DNA from: DATESG01 sp964480275
GTDB taxonomy: Bacteria; Bacillota_I; Bacilli_A; RFN20; CAG-826
Length of the DNA stretch: 39,917 bases
Assembly: GCA_964480275.1 (NCBI GenBank)
Contig: CAYZOC010000004.1
Span: 1 to 39,917, forward strand
Direction of reading: 5' to 3'
Below the pieces are notes generated by a model. That model was not told the origin of the DNA and did no database searches. It was given only the letters and a program-made list of their open reading frames with translations. Below are positions 16,694 to 25,268 of this stretch, in pieces (within the stretch, counting starts at the first letter, position 1; the number at the start of each line of letters is the position of its first letter). Position numbers and translations under genes: made by a program.

Positions 16694-17640
16694 TATTTAG
16701 TTCCTTCCCTTTTAACCCATGGTCTTGATGGTTTGTCACTATGGTCAGTTCTGGCCTTACGATTACGACGTGCTTGTCTTTCTTCGTAGGTTTCTTTTGA
16801 TTCAAATGAAGGTTTCTTCATCGTGTCATCAAGATTTTCTGTTCCCACGGCATCATCAGCAACACGGGCAATAACAGTAATTCCACCCTTAGCTTCAACA
16901 ATTGCATCAGCAATGACTTGGAGCATTAAGTGAACTGTTTTAGTAGCATCATCGTTACATGGAATCATATAGTCGACTGAATCTGGGTCGCCATTAGTAT
17001 CAACAAGTCCAAAGACAGGGATACCAAGTTTTTTTGCTTCCGCAACGGCGTTGTGTTCATTTAGTGGTGAAACAACGAAGATTGCATCAGGGACACGACG
17101 CATTTCTTTAATTCCATCAAAGTTTAAGGCTAACTTATCTTTTAGTTTACGAAGATCGCTAGCTTCTTTTTTTGAATACTTATCAAAAGTGCCGTCAGCA
17201 TCTTGCATTTCTAATTCACGGAAATAGCGAATCCGAGCAACGATAGTTTTGAAGTTAGTAAGTGTGCCACCCAACCAACGATTGTTGATGTAGAAACTCC
17301 CACTTCTTTCGGCTTCAACTTTAATAATTTCAGCATGTTGTTTGCGAGTGCCAACGAATAAGACTTTACCACCACGGGTAACGATGTCTTTAAGTGCAGC
17401 ATAGGCTTCTTCAACTTTAACGATGGTCTTATCTAAATCGATAATGTGCACACCGTTTCTTTCGCCAAAAATATAAGGTTTCATTTTTGGGTTCCATAAA
17501 CGTGTTTGGTGTCCAAAATAGGCACCAACCTCTAGTAATTTTTTAGAGGTGATTACTGGAGCGTCCGCGTTTGGTAGGACTGCATTCATAACACCTTCTT
17601 GGTTTTCTTCAACCAATTCGACCTTGTTTTCTTCACTCAT
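16693..17640 (-). CDS. rpsB: Ribosomal protein S2 with N- and C-terminal extensions
   Basis: 315 residues against about 246 in Bacillus. Core motifs: LLEVGAYFGHQTRLWNPKMK, IIDLDKT, FVGTRKQ, NNRWLGGTLTNF and GIPVFGLVDTNGDPD. Compared with the family it has about 30 extra, mostly acidic N-terminal residues and a basic C-terminal tail of about 50-60 residues (ERQARRNRKAR, then SRPWVKR). The frame is open to 17691, but the ATG at 17640 has AGGAGG 9 bases upstream. Transcribed from a strong promoter with a folded leader of about 100 bases. Confidence 0.97.
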   Translation of the reverse strand: MSEENKVELVEENQEGVMNAVLPNADAPVITSKKLLEVGAYFGHQTRLWNPKMKPYIFGERNGVHIIDLDKTIVKVEEAYAALKDIVTRGGKVLFVGTRKQHAEIIKVEAERSGSFYINNRWLGGTLTNFKTIVARIRYFRELEMQDADGTFDKYSKKEASDLRKLKDKLALNFDGIKEMRRVPDAIFVVSPLNEHNAVAEAKKLGIPVFGLVDTNGDPDSVDYMIPCNDDATKTVHLMLQVIADAIVEAKGGITVIARVADDAVGTENLDDTMKKPSFESKETYEERQARRNRKARTDHSDKPSRPWVKREGTK

Positions 17641-17668
17641 CTTTGTGAGCCTCCTTTTTGTTTGGCCT

Positions 17669-17727
17669 CCACGTCTTCGAACAAACCCCACTAACAGTGT
17701 TAGACATTGGGATTTGAATTCAACGTG
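17669..17727 (-). promoter_or_regulatory. Structured rpsB leader RNA
   Basis: On the minus strand a multi-tier hairpin is visible: outer ACACGT-side pairing (17723-17727 with 17670-17674), GAA/TTC, then 8 bp AAATCCCA/TGGGGTTT (17708-17715 with 17683-17690), and an apical CTAAC/GTTAG (17699-17703 with 17691-17695). It ends about 30 bases before the Shine-Dalgarno. A further small palindrome GACTTACTAAGTC lies nearer the promoter. It resembles r-protein autoregulatory leaders; the ligand (S2) is inferred. Confidence 0.6.
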
Positions 17728-17756
17728 TGTGTATTGTGACTTAGTAAGTCTTTAGT

Positions 17757-17785
17757 ATATTACCATAGGTAATAGATTTCATCAA
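17757..17785 (-). promoter_or_regulatory. Promoter of rpsB-tsf
   Basis: Minus-strand TTGATG (-35), 17-base spacer, and TAATAT with an extended TGG element. A TATACT alternative overlaps. Leader length would be about 110 bases. Confidence 0.6.
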
Positions 17786-17808
17786 CATAAAAGTTTCCTA
17801 GTCTCATT

Positions 17809-17827
17809 AAAACCCTAGTAGGTTTTT
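17809..17827 (-). terminator. Probable terminator after xerC
   Basis: Minus-strand AAAACC-TACTAG-GGTTTT hairpin with the T-run inside the 3' arm, 20 bases after the xerC stop. Short and A/T-dominated, so only moderately supported. The remaining gap holds the rpsB promoter and leader. Confidence 0.5.
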
Positions 17828-17847
17828 CTAATAAATAACATTCGATC

Positions 17848-18780
17848 CTATGATTTATTTTCTTTATACTTCAAGCGTTTTTTTGAGCGGGGATGAGCAT
17901 GATAATATTCTTCACGAATTTTATCTTCACTCACATGGGTGTAAATTTGTGTGGTGTTTAATGATTCATGACCAAGAAGTTCTTGAATAACTAGTAGGTC
18001 CGCGCCACGTTCTAGGAGGTAGGTTGCAAAAGAATGCCGTAATACATGGGGGTGAAGATTTAAATGTTCACCTGTCTTCTCCTCGATGGAAACAAGGATG
18101 TAGCGAAGACCATGAATTGTCAAAGGATTACCTTTTTGATTGAGAAAAACAATGTTTGTTGGCAAAGGATTTACTCGCCGCTTAACTAGTTTTTTTCTTA
18201 GACCATTTATATATATTTTTAGTGTCTTACCTGCCTCACTTGTAAAGGCGACAATTCGCTCTTTGTTGCCCTTCCCAATCACATGAATTGTTCGATCGTT
18301 AAGACTAACTTGCTGCAGTGTTAAATTAACAACTTCACTGGCTCGCATTCCGGTTGCAAACATAATTTCTAGAAGCGCCTGATCACGGTCCCGAAGTTCG
18401 TCTTGACGTTCACGATTATATTTAAAAAGAAGTTGCAGTTGCTCGTCGTAGAGTACTTTGGGGAGGGGGGCCCGAAACTTTGGACTAGATATCCTTAGGA
18501 GTGGATGGTTATCAACATACTTGTGCTCTTTAAGAAAATCATAGTAGTGCCTTAGACTTGAAAGCCTCCTTTTCATTGTTCTTTTTGAAATACCACTTGC
18601 AAACTCTACGCGCATAAATTCTCGAATATCATCTTTAGTTGCATCCTTATCAAGGCGATTAATTACCAATAAAAATTTATAATATTTCTCAATATCTTTT
18701 TGATAGGCCAAGATAGTATGAGGAGAGTAGTTACGATTGAATGCTAAATAATCACAAAACTCTTTGATTGTTCGATTCAT
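17848..18780 (-). CDS. xerC: Tyrosine recombinase XerC
   Basis: 310 residues, full length. Resolves chromosome dimers at dif with XerD. SAM-like N-terminal domain (1-100), catalytic domain with Arg146 (TGMRASE), Lys170 (GKGNKER), His245 and Arg248 (HVLRH), His271 (LLGHESL) and nucleophile Tyr280 (IYTH). ATGA overlap with the trmFO stop and a strong AGAGGAGG Shine-Dalgarno. This is the position of codV/xerC in Bacillus; the usual hslV-hslU-codY downstream genes are missing. It is a housekeeping gene here, not a phage integrase, given the context. Confidence 0.95.
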   Translation of the reverse strand: MNRTIKEFCDYLAFNRNYSPHTILAYQKDIEKYYKFLLVINRLDKDATKDDIREFMRVEFASGISKRTMKRRLSSLRHYYDFLKEHKYVDNHPLLRISSPKFRAPLPKVLYDEQLQLLFKYNRERQDELRDRDQALLEIMFATGMRASEVVNLTLQQVSLNDRTIHVIGKGNKERIVAFTSEAGKTLKIYINGLRKKLVKRRVNPLPTNIVFLNQKGNPLTIHGLRYILVSIEEKTGEHLNLHPHVLRHSFATYLLERGADLLVIQELLGHESLNTTQIYTHVSEDKIREEYYHAHPRSKKRLKYKENKS

Positions 18781-20060
18781 AAATCTTCCTCCTCTTTTAA
18801 TAATTTAATTTGTGCTAGCGACTTGGAAGCTATTTCTAAACGGTTGTGTTTTGTTGCGCCCACAAAAATTCCAAAATTAGCATTCATTGGTGAAAATGTT
18901 TCACTATTTGCCTGATGCAAATAATTGAGTAGCGCACCAATCATCGTTTCCGTCGGAAAGGAGATCATCTCATCTTTTTTTATACGCTGACGAACATTAA
19001 TAGCTGCGATAAGTCCCGTCATTGCACTTTCGACATAACCCTCAACACCACTTAATTGGCCGGCGATAAACACATTTGCGTCTTGCTTGAGTGAGAGATC
19101 ATAATTTAAAACTTTGGGTGCATTAATATATGTATTTCGATGCATAAGACCAAAGCGAACAAACTCGGCTTTTGCTAAACCTGGTATGAGACGGAAAACG
19201 CGCTTTTGCTCATTATATGTGAGATTGGTTTGAAAACCAACAAGGTTATAGAGTGAAGCACTAACATTATCCTGCCGTAACTGCATGACTGCGTATGGAT
19301 GATGATCATTGTTTTTACGAAGACCCCGCGGTTTAAGTGGGCCATGCCGAAGCGTATCAACGCCTTTTTTAGCCATTACTTCGATTGGCATACAGCCACT
19401 AAAGTAGTCAAGATCGAAATCATGGAGTGGCGCGAGTTTAGCATTAATCAACTGCTCATAGAAGCTAAGATACTCTTCTTTAGTAAAAGGACAATTTATA
19501 TAACTATTATCACCTTGCTCATATCTAGATTTATAATAGGCAACATTAAAATCGATACTATCTTTTTCAATAATTGGCGCACTAGCATCAAAAAAATTAA
19601 GAAAGTTTTGCCCGATCAGCTTTTGAAGATGACTAGTAAGATCAGGACTAGTAAGTGGACCAGTAGCGACAATAGTGAGTCCGCTCGGTAAACTTGTAAC
19701 CTCACTATTAATTACTTCAATATATGGTGAACTCTTAATCAACTCACTAACTTGTTCACTAAATAGCTCGCGATCAACACTAAGCGCGTTACCGCTTGGT
19801 ACACTTGTCGCTTTTGCAACTTTAATGATATTTGATCCTAATAGTTCAAGTTCCATTTTTAATAGTCCCGAGGCATTATCAAGATTTTTACTCTTCAAAG
19901 AGTTAGAGCAAACTAACTCCGCGAATTTATCACTATGATGTGCGGGTGTCATCTTTTGTGGGCGCATTTCAAAAAGACGCACATAAATTTTATGCTTAGC
20001 TAGATAAAGTGCCGCTTCAGAGCCGGCCAGACCACCACCAATAATGTTGACTACTTCCAT
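18777..20060 (-). CDS. trmFO: Folate/FAD-dependent tRNA m5U54 methyltransferase
   Basis: 427 residues. Uses methylene-tetrahydrofolate and FADH2 to methylate U54 in the T-loop of tRNA. FAD-binding GGGLAGSEAALYLA at 8-21; Cys51 (ELVCSNSLKS) and Cys223 (SGCMPIE) match the two functional cysteines of the Bacillus enzyme. Located between topA and xerC as in Bacillus. It has no Shine-Dalgarno; an extended -10 (TGC-TATAAT) ends exactly six bases before ATG, suggesting a leaderless mRNA. Ends in TGA, overlapping xerC. Confidence 0.97.
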   Translation of the reverse strand: MEVVNIIGGGLAGSEAALYLAKHKIYVRLFEMRPQKMTPAHHSDKFAELVCSNSLKSKNLDNASGLLKMELELLGSNIIKVAKATSVPSGNALSVDRELFSEQVSELIKSSPYIEVINSEVTSLPSGLTIVATGPLTSPDLTSHLQKLIGQNFLNFFDASAPIIEKDSIDFNVAYYKSRYEQGDNSYINCPFTKEEYLSFYEQLINAKLAPLHDFDLDYFSGCMPIEVMAKKGVDTLRHGPLKPRGLRKNNDHHPYAVMQLRQDNVSASLYNLVGFQTNLTYNEQKRVFRLIPGLAKAEFVRFGLMHRNTYINAPKVLNYDLSLKQDANVFIAGQLSGVEGYVESAMTGLIAAINVRQRIKKDEMISFPTETMIGALLNYLHQANSETFSPMNANFGIFVGATKHNRLEIASKSLAQIKLLKEEEDL

Positions 20061-20066
20061 AGCAAA

Positions 20067-20075
20067 ATTATAGCA
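20067..20075 (-). promoter_or_regulatory. Extended -10 of trmFO, start-proximal
   Basis: TGC-TATAAT on the minus strand, six bases (TTTGCT) before ATG, which places the expected transcription start on the A of the start codon. The sequence TTTTGCTAT occurs twice in tandem, once containing the -10 and once the start codon. Confidence 0.6.
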
Positions 20076-20088
20076 AAATATTAGGGCG

Positions 20089-20131
20089 ATAAAAAGAAAA
20101 GACCCAACTGCGATTATCAGGCACTTGGGTC
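20089..20131 (-). terminator. Terminator after topA
   Basis: Minus-strand stem GACCCAA/TTGGGTC with a 17-base loop followed by TTTTCTTTTT, just after the topA stop. Confidence 0.8.
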
Positions 20132-20140
20132 AATTGCTAT

Positions 20141-22117
20141 TTATTCAGCTTCTTCTTTTTTTACTTTTTTAAATGATTTCCGTGGTTGAATGTAATTACA
20201 CTTTGGATAGTTACTACAGCCGACAAACTTTTTGCCTGCTTTTGAATATTTCTCAACGAGTTTTGAACCACAATCCGGGCAAATGTCACCGGTATATTTT
20301 ATGATACTACGGGTATAACGGCATTCGGGGAAGCTGCTACATGAAATAAATTCACCATAACGTCCCTGTTGATAAATTAATGGTTTGCCACAACGAGGAC
20401 AGTCTTCACCAACTTCTTTTGGCTTAACTTTCTCAATTCCCTCGTCCGCTTGGATAATAAGATCGACGAATGGTTGATAAAATTCACCAAGGAACTTTTC
20501 CTTTTCGAGTTTACCAGCAGCAATATCGTCAAGTTCTTGTTCCATCACCGCGGTGTATTGTGAATCAATCATTTGCGCAAAGAATTTTTCTAAAGTTTCA
20601 ATTGTAAATATTCCTTTTTCACTAGGAGTAATTACTCCACGCTTACTTTCGATATATTTACGTTTTCCTAAAAGATCAATTGTCGCGGCATAGGTTGAAG
20701 GACGACCAATACCCTTTTCTTCCATTAATCTTACAACACGTGCTTCGCTATAACGACTTGGTGGTTGCGTGAATTTTTGCTCTTTATTAACGTCTTTAAT
20801 TAAAAGTTTCTCACCAACATGGAATTCACCGATTTCGACATCTTTATTTGATTCAAACTCGCCATATACTTTTTGATAACCATCAAAAACATTGCGATTT
20901 CCATCTAATTTAAAAGTGTTGCCATTACTTGCAAAAGTAACAACATTAACTTCGTCTTTACTCGCTGGCATCAGACTTGCTAGTGCGCGAGCATAGATGA
21001 GGCGATAAATATTGTATTGTTCTTTAGTTAAAAAAGCTTTTAAAGACTCAGGTGTCTTCCTCAGATCAGTGGGGCGAATGGCCTCATGGGCGTCTTGGAT
21101 TTGTTCGGTGGCTTTAAGCTTGCGTTTCAACTTAACACTACGAAGGTACTTTTCCCCATAGTTATTAATAATATAGTTAGAAGCCTTGCCAATAAAGCTA
21201 TCACTAAGTCTAGTTGAGTCGGTTCGCATATAGGTGATAAGACCTGTTCTTTCCCCATTTACTTCTTGACCCTCGTACAACTTACCAGCCACTTCCATAA
21301 TTCTTTTTGTTTTCATTCCAAAGCGGTTATAGGCTTCTTGTTGAAGCGTTGAGGTTGTGAATGGAAGTTTTGGTTCTTTTTCCCGAAAATACTTTTTTAC
21401 ATCAATCACATCAACATGCATACCTAGGGTGGAAAGTACCGCATTTACATCTTCAAGTGAATTTAAATCACTACTATCCTTATAGTCTTTAACAAATTTA
21501 ATATCTAAGTCTTTATCATCTTGAACAACGACAAGGGAAAGATTCCAATATTCTTTGGGCACGAACGCTTGAATTTCTTTTTCATGATCAACAATAAGTT
21601 TTAATACCGCGGATTGGACACGACCAGCGGAATCGCTTTTAATTTTCCGCATCAATAATTTGCTAAGTTTAAAACCAATGATCCGATCAAGCATTCGTCT
21701 AGTTTCTTGACTACTGACGAGTTCCATATCAATCGTCCGCGGATTTTCAATTGCTTGTTTAATTGCCTCACGGGTAATTTCATGAAACTCAAGACGCTTT
21801 GTGGTCTTGACATCAAGATTTAAAAGGTCCGCGAGATGCCAAGCAATTGCTTCACCCTCACGGTCCGGGTCTGTGGCTAATATAACTTCATCAGCCTTCT
21901 TGGCACGTTTTTTTAATTCATCAACGACTTTTTTCTTTTTGCTATCAATAATATAGGTTGGAGCAAAACCATTTTCAACATCAATTCCTAGTCCATCTTT
22001 ACCACGGGTTGCTAGATCGCGAACATGGCCTAAGGAGGCTAAAACTTGATAGTCAGCGCCCAAATAGCGCTCAATCGTCGTTTGTTTAGCAGGTGACTCG
22101 ACAATAACTAATTTCAT
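20141..22117 (-). CDS. topA: DNA topoisomerase I
   Basis: 658 residues. Relaxes negative supercoils. Toprim domain starts MKLVIVESPAKQ with ATDPDREGEAIAWHL; active-site Tyr in GLITYMRTDSTRLSD. Two C4 zinc modules near the C-terminus (CPRCGKPLIYQQGRYG... and CPDCGSKL...CSNYPKC), one fewer than some homologues, then a Lys-rich tail. The frame is open to 22168, but ATG at 22117 follows AAGGAG by 5 bases and gives the standard N-terminus. Own near-consensus promoter upstream. Confidence 0.98.
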   Translation of the reverse strand: MKLVIVESPAKQTTIERYLGADYQVLASLGHVRDLATRGKDGLGIDVENGFAPTYIIDSKKKKVVDELKKRAKKADEVILATDPDREGEAIAWHLADLLNLDVKTTKRLEFHEITREAIKQAIENPRTIDMELVSSQETRRMLDRIIGFKLSKLLMRKIKSDSAGRVQSAVLKLIVDHEKEIQAFVPKEYWNLSLVVVQDDKDLDIKFVKDYKDSSDLNSLEDVNAVLSTLGMHVDVIDVKKYFREKEPKLPFTTSTLQQEAYNRFGMKTKRIMEVAGKLYEGQEVNGERTGLITYMRTDSTRLSDSFIGKASNYIINNYGEKYLRSVKLKRKLKATEQIQDAHEAIRPTDLRKTPESLKAFLTKEQYNIYRLIYARALASLMPASKDEVNVVTFASNGNTFKLDGNRNVFDGYQKVYGEFESNKDVEIGEFHVGEKLLIKDVNKEQKFTQPPSRYSEARVVRLMEEKGIGRPSTYAATIDLLGKRKYIESKRGVITPSEKGIFTIETLEKFFAQMIDSQYTAVMEQELDDIAAGKLEKEKFLGEFYQPFVDLIIQADEGIEKVKPKEVGEDCPRCGKPLIYQQGRYGEFISCSSFPECRYTRSIIKYTGDICPDCGSKLVEKYSKAGKKFVGCSNYPKCNYIQPRKSFKKVKKEEAE

Positions 22118-22139
22118 AATTGCTCCTTTGCTATACAAA

Positions 22140-22168
22140 AATATAAGGGGAAAGGCGCAGGTTGTCAA
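22140..22168 (-). promoter_or_regulatory. Promoter of topA
   Basis: Minus-strand TTGACA, 17-base spacer, TATATT. The best sigma-A match in the window. It leaves a leader of about 16-20 bases with AAGGAG. The spacer is unusually C-rich in an AT-rich surrounding. Confidence 0.8.
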
Positions 22169-22217
22169 TCAATTTAAATTATTGTTTATCTCTTTATTTA
22201 TAATAAATAAAAGAAAT

Positions 22218-23006
22218 TTAATTATTTTTATGTTTTGGCATTAAATTGATAATGTCGTCGACTGTTTCGACTAAATAGGCCCCATCCTTAATGAGTTGGT
22301 TGGTTCCACTTAGTTCGCCAGCCCGCGCGGGAACACAAAATATGTCGCCCCCATTGGCGAGACTCGCCCCAACTGTGATAAGCGTACCAGAACGATATGA
22401 GGCCTCAACAACTAGAAGCGCATCACTAAGAGCGGCGACAAGGCGGTTGCGAGCAGGAAAATTTTCTTTGTTGGGTTTGACTTTATCTGGATATTCACTA
22501 AGGATTAATCCCTTAGCGATAATCCTTTTATATAGTTCTTCATTTTGGCGTGGATAAGGATTATTAATCCCACTGCCGAGAACGGCAATCGTTTTCCCCC
22601 CGCTATCTAGCGCTCTTTGATGAGCAACTGCATCGATACCCTTAGCCATTCCACTTATAATAAGATAGTCATTGGCAACAAGTCCATCAACTAAAACTGC
22701 CGCCATTTTTTCACCATAGTCACTTGGATTTCTTGTTCCAACCACACTGATTGCTTTAGATAAGTCATCGACAAGTGAAAAGTCTCCATGATAAAAGACA
22801 ACTAGTGGTGGGCGATATATCTTTTTAAACCTTTCAGGATATACTTCATCAACAATCGTAAAATAATCACCGCTAAAACTTGTGATCACGCGGCGATAGT
22901 CACCTTCATCAATTTTTACCTTGTTGCGGATTGAGTCTAAAATTCTTTCATAATCACCTTCATAGATGATGGCAAAATATAACAAAACTTCCCGTGCTTT
23001 AAACAT
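22218..23006 (-). CDS. dprA: DNA processing protein DprA (Smf)
   Basis: 262 residues, shorter than the 297 of Bacillus DprA because the N-terminal helical part is reduced. Rossmann-like core: GTRNPSDYG, SGMAKGIDAVAHQRAL, VLGSGINNPYPRQN, SEYPDKVKPNKENFPARNRL, and EASYRSGTLITVGASL. Loads RecA on incoming single strands in transformation. Its Shine-Dalgarno AAGGAG is the 3' arm of a hairpin whose T7 run is the spacer to ATG. No C-terminal winged helix is evident. Confidence 0.95.
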   Translation of the reverse strand: MFKAREVLLYFAIIYEGDYERILDSIRNKVKIDEGDYRRVITSFSGDYFTIVDEVYPERFKKIYRPPLVVFYHGDFSLVDDLSKAISVVGTRNPSDYGEKMAAVLVDGLVANDYLIISGMAKGIDAVAHQRALDSGGKTIAVLGSGINNPYPRQNEELYKRIIAKGLILSEYPDKVKPNKENFPARNRLVAALSDALLVVEASYRSGTLITVGASLANGGDIFCVPARAGELSGTNQLIKDGAYLVETVDDIINLMPKHKNN

Positions 23007-23035
23007 AAAAAAACTCCTTACTAATAAATAAGGAG
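23007..23035 (-). promoter_or_regulatory. Hairpin sequestering the dprA Shine-Dalgarno; also terminator-shaped
   Basis: Minus-strand stem CTCCTTA (23029-23035) with TAAGGAG (23014-23020), 8-base loop, then seven T to the ATG at 23006. The 3' arm is the dprA Shine-Dalgarno at ideal distance, and the whole element looks like an intrinsic terminator for rnhB. Confidence 0.65.
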
Positions 23036-23058
23036 GAATTAGATAAATTTACACGACA

Positions 23059-23682
23059 CTAGAAAAGACTTAGTTGTTCGTTATAGACATCACTGACCGG
23101 TCTAAATGAAAAGCGATGAATGCCTTTGATGGGACCAAATCGTCGAAGGTTTGCTAAATGCTTCTTGGTTGGATATCCCTTGTGCTCGCTAAATCCATAC
23201 TGGGGATACATCTGGTCGATATCTTCCATGATTTTGTCACGCGCTACTTTGGCCAAAATTGAAGCTGCCGCAATAGAAAGTGAAAGAGTGTCTCCTTTAA
23301 TAAGTGGAACAACACCCACGTTTTCCATCACTAAAGGCATGGCATCAGTCAAGACAAGATCAAAAGGATGAGCAAGTTTATTTAGAGCTAGTTCCATCGC
23401 TTTTTTACTGGCCTGATAAATATTCATCTCGTCAACCTCTTGCGCCTCGATCACAGCAATAGCATAACTTAGAGCTTGCTCCTTAATTATATTGACTAGT
23501 TCACTCCGAGTTTTATCACTTAGTTTCTTACTATCATCAATTGCTTCATTTTCATATTTAGGCGGGAAAATAACAGCCGCAGCAACGACTGGACCTGCTA
23601 AGGGTCCCCGTCCTGCTTCATCGGTTCCAGCAATATAAACATAGCCTTGTTGACGATATTCTACGTCAATATTTTTATTCAT
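23059..23682 (-). CDS. rnhB: Ribonuclease HII
   Basis: 207 residues. Removes RNA from RNA/DNA hybrids and single ribonucleotides from DNA. GTDEAGRGPLAGPVV carries the catalytic Asp-Glu pair; VLTDAMPL supplies the second Asp and SIAAASILAKVARD is the GxS-like core helix. An upstream in-frame GTG at 23691 exists, but the ATG at 23682 follows AGGTGA by 5 bases and is preferred. It overlaps rbgA by 8 bases and belongs to lepB-rbgA-rnhB. Confidence 0.97.
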   Translation of the reverse strand: MNKNIDVEYRQQGYVYIAGTDEAGRGPLAGPVVAAAVIFPPKYENEAIDDSKKLSDKTRSELVNIIKEQALSYAIAVIEAQEVDEMNIYQASKKAMELALNKLAHPFDLVLTDAMPLVMENVGVVPLIKGDTLSLSIAAASILAKVARDKIMEDIDQMYPQYGFSEHKGYPTKKHLANLRRFGPIKGIHRFSFRPVSDVYNEQLSLF

Positions 23683-24535
23683 GTGGTTCACCTAAAGAAA
23701 TCCGACCAATTTGTCCATTTTTAAATTCATTTAATAAAAGCGTTTCCGCCTTATTAATATTGAGGAGGCCATTATCTAAAAGTCCGCGGCGCTTTGCAAT
23801 ATGCTCAAAAAGACGGTGTGCATCAAAATCAAGTGTCGTCGCAATATCATAACGAGCACATAGTAGCTGCGCGTATTCCAGGAGTAGATACTCAGCAAGA
23901 ATTGTGGCCAGTTCATGAAGAGGAAGTATTTCATGCCGGATTGAGCCTAGTAGTGAAAGATTAATCACTGCGCGGCGGTTTTCATAGTTTGGAGGTAAGA
24001 CCCCTGGCGTATCGATAAGAATAAAATCTTGATCGACACGAATATATTGCTGGGCTCTAGTTAGGCCGGGACGGTTTTCAACACCCGCTGCTTTACGATT
24101 GGCCATCTTATTAATAAGGGTGGATTTTCCAACATTGGGAATACCTAAAATCATCACTTTCAAAGGTTGTGGTTTGATTAGTTTATGGGCCTGCTTTTGA
24201 TGGATAGGTTGACCAAGTCTTTTAACTTCAGCCTTAATTTGTCGGATAAATCCTCGATCATTTAAATTTCCAGCCAGTGCTTGTTGATATTCATTTTTTA
24301 AGAGTTCGACGCTTTTTTCAACCCGACTTGGATCGGCAAGATCAAGTTTTGTCAAAACTAAAAGTTTAATCTTATTGCTTGTTTTTTTACTTAAGACAGG
24401 GTTCCTCGTTGAATATAATGGAGCGCGACTATCGGCTAGTTCGATGACAATATCAACAACTTTTAGTTTGTTTTCAATTTCACGAAGGGCCTTTTGCATG
24501 TGCCCGGGAAACCAGTGCAGGTTTTGTTCACTCAT
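23675..24535 (-). CDS. rbgA: 50S ribosome assembly GTPase RbgA (YlqF)
   Basis: 286 residues, circularly permuted GTPase: G4 TKLD at 62-65 precedes G1 GIPNVGKS at 131-138, G2 Thr159 (PGLTR) and G3 DTPG at 175-178. N-terminal WFPGHMQKAL is diagnostic. It drives late assembly of the large subunit. Its ATG shares one base with the lepB stop (TAATG), so the two are coupled. Confidence 0.97.
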   Translation of the reverse strand: MSEQNLHWFPGHMQKALREIENKLKVVDIVIELADSRAPLYSTRNPVLSKKTSNKIKLLVLTKLDLADPSRVEKSVELLKNEYQQALAGNLNDRGFIRQIKAEVKRLGQPIHQKQAHKLIKPQPLKVMILGIPNVGKSTLINKMANRKAAGVENRPGLTRAQQYIRVDQDFILIDTPGVLPPNYENRRAVINLSLLGSIRHEILPLHELATILAEYLLLEYAQLLCARYDIATTLDFDAHRLFEHIAKRRGLLDNGLLNINKAETLLLNEFKNGQIGRISLGEPHE

Positions 24536-25257
24536 TAGAAAAACCTTACCTTCCAGGGAGGATAATAGTATTTCTTGGTCGTTACTTGCGAAACACCGCC
24601 CTCATAGCTAGTTGTGTCTAAATAATAACCATATATTACAATTAATTTACCCTTTAACTGCGTCGAGTTAAGGGGGCCAATATTCCGTGAATCTTGGGAG
24701 GCACCACGATTATCGCCAAGGGCAAAATATTGATTTTCACCTAGTGTTAAGGCTGTGTTAGTCGCATATTGACCAGAATAAATCGCATAATGGGCGCTTT
24801 CTTTTAGATAATCTTCTTCTAAAACAAATGTCGAATTTTCAGTTGTTATTTCAATATAATCAGGATTAGTGCCCCCATCATAAATCTTGATCGTTTCATT
24901 AGGGAGACCAATAATTCTTTTAACGATGTAGTTGCCAGTTAGATTAGGCGAGATATCAAAAATTGCCACATCGCCTCTATTAAGCGTTTTCTTGTTTGTG
25001 TTCATGAGGCCAAATTCGCGATACTCAATATTATTTGCAACCGGGAAATCATTAAGCGTTGGATCCATCGATTGGCCCTGAATATATACTGGTGAGAACA
25101 AAGAAAAAACGACAATATAACTTGTCGTAAAAATAATTGTCAGTGTCAAAAATAGCGAAACAAAAAAAGAGAAAACTTTATTGCGTTTCTTGTAGTGTTC
25201 TTCCTTAGCGTCGATGCGCGGAGGAAGTTCTTGTTTTTGTAGTGCTATTTCTTTCAT
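24535..25257 (-). CDS. lepB: Type I signal peptidase
   Basis: 240 residues. One membrane helix at about 30-55, then catalytic Ser63 in GQSMDPTL and Lys113 in VKRIIGLPNE, and the ALGDNRGASQDSR box. Single-helix Gram-positive type. It releases proteins such as the 474-residue secreted protein in this window. No Shine-Dalgarno; TATAAT lies 11 bases before ATG with a perfect 14-base palindrome just upstream. Confidence 0.96.
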   Translation of the reverse strand: MKEIALQKQELPPRIDAKEEHYKKRNKVFSFFVSLFLTLTIIFTTSYIVVFSLFSPVYIQGQSMDPTLNDFPVANNIEYREFGLMNTNKKTLNRGDVAIFDISPNLTGNYIVKRIIGLPNETIKIYDGGTNPDYIEITTENSTFVLEEDYLKESAHYAIYSGQYATNTALTLGENQYFALGDNRGASQDSRNIGPLNSTQLKGKLIVIYGYYLDTTSYEGGVSQVTTKKYYYPPWKVRFF

Positions 25258-25268
25258 AAGTCTAAATT

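Noticed and set aside
17848..18780. Phage integrase or mobile element
   Set aside because: The recombinase sits between trmFO and rpsB as XerC does in Bacillus, no attachment repeats or phage genes are near, and the length and motifs fit XerC.
20141..22168. N-terminal extension of topoisomerase I
   Set aside because: The 17 extra residues would be translated across the promoter -10 and Shine-Dalgarno; the ATG at 22117 gives the universal MKLVIVESPAK start.
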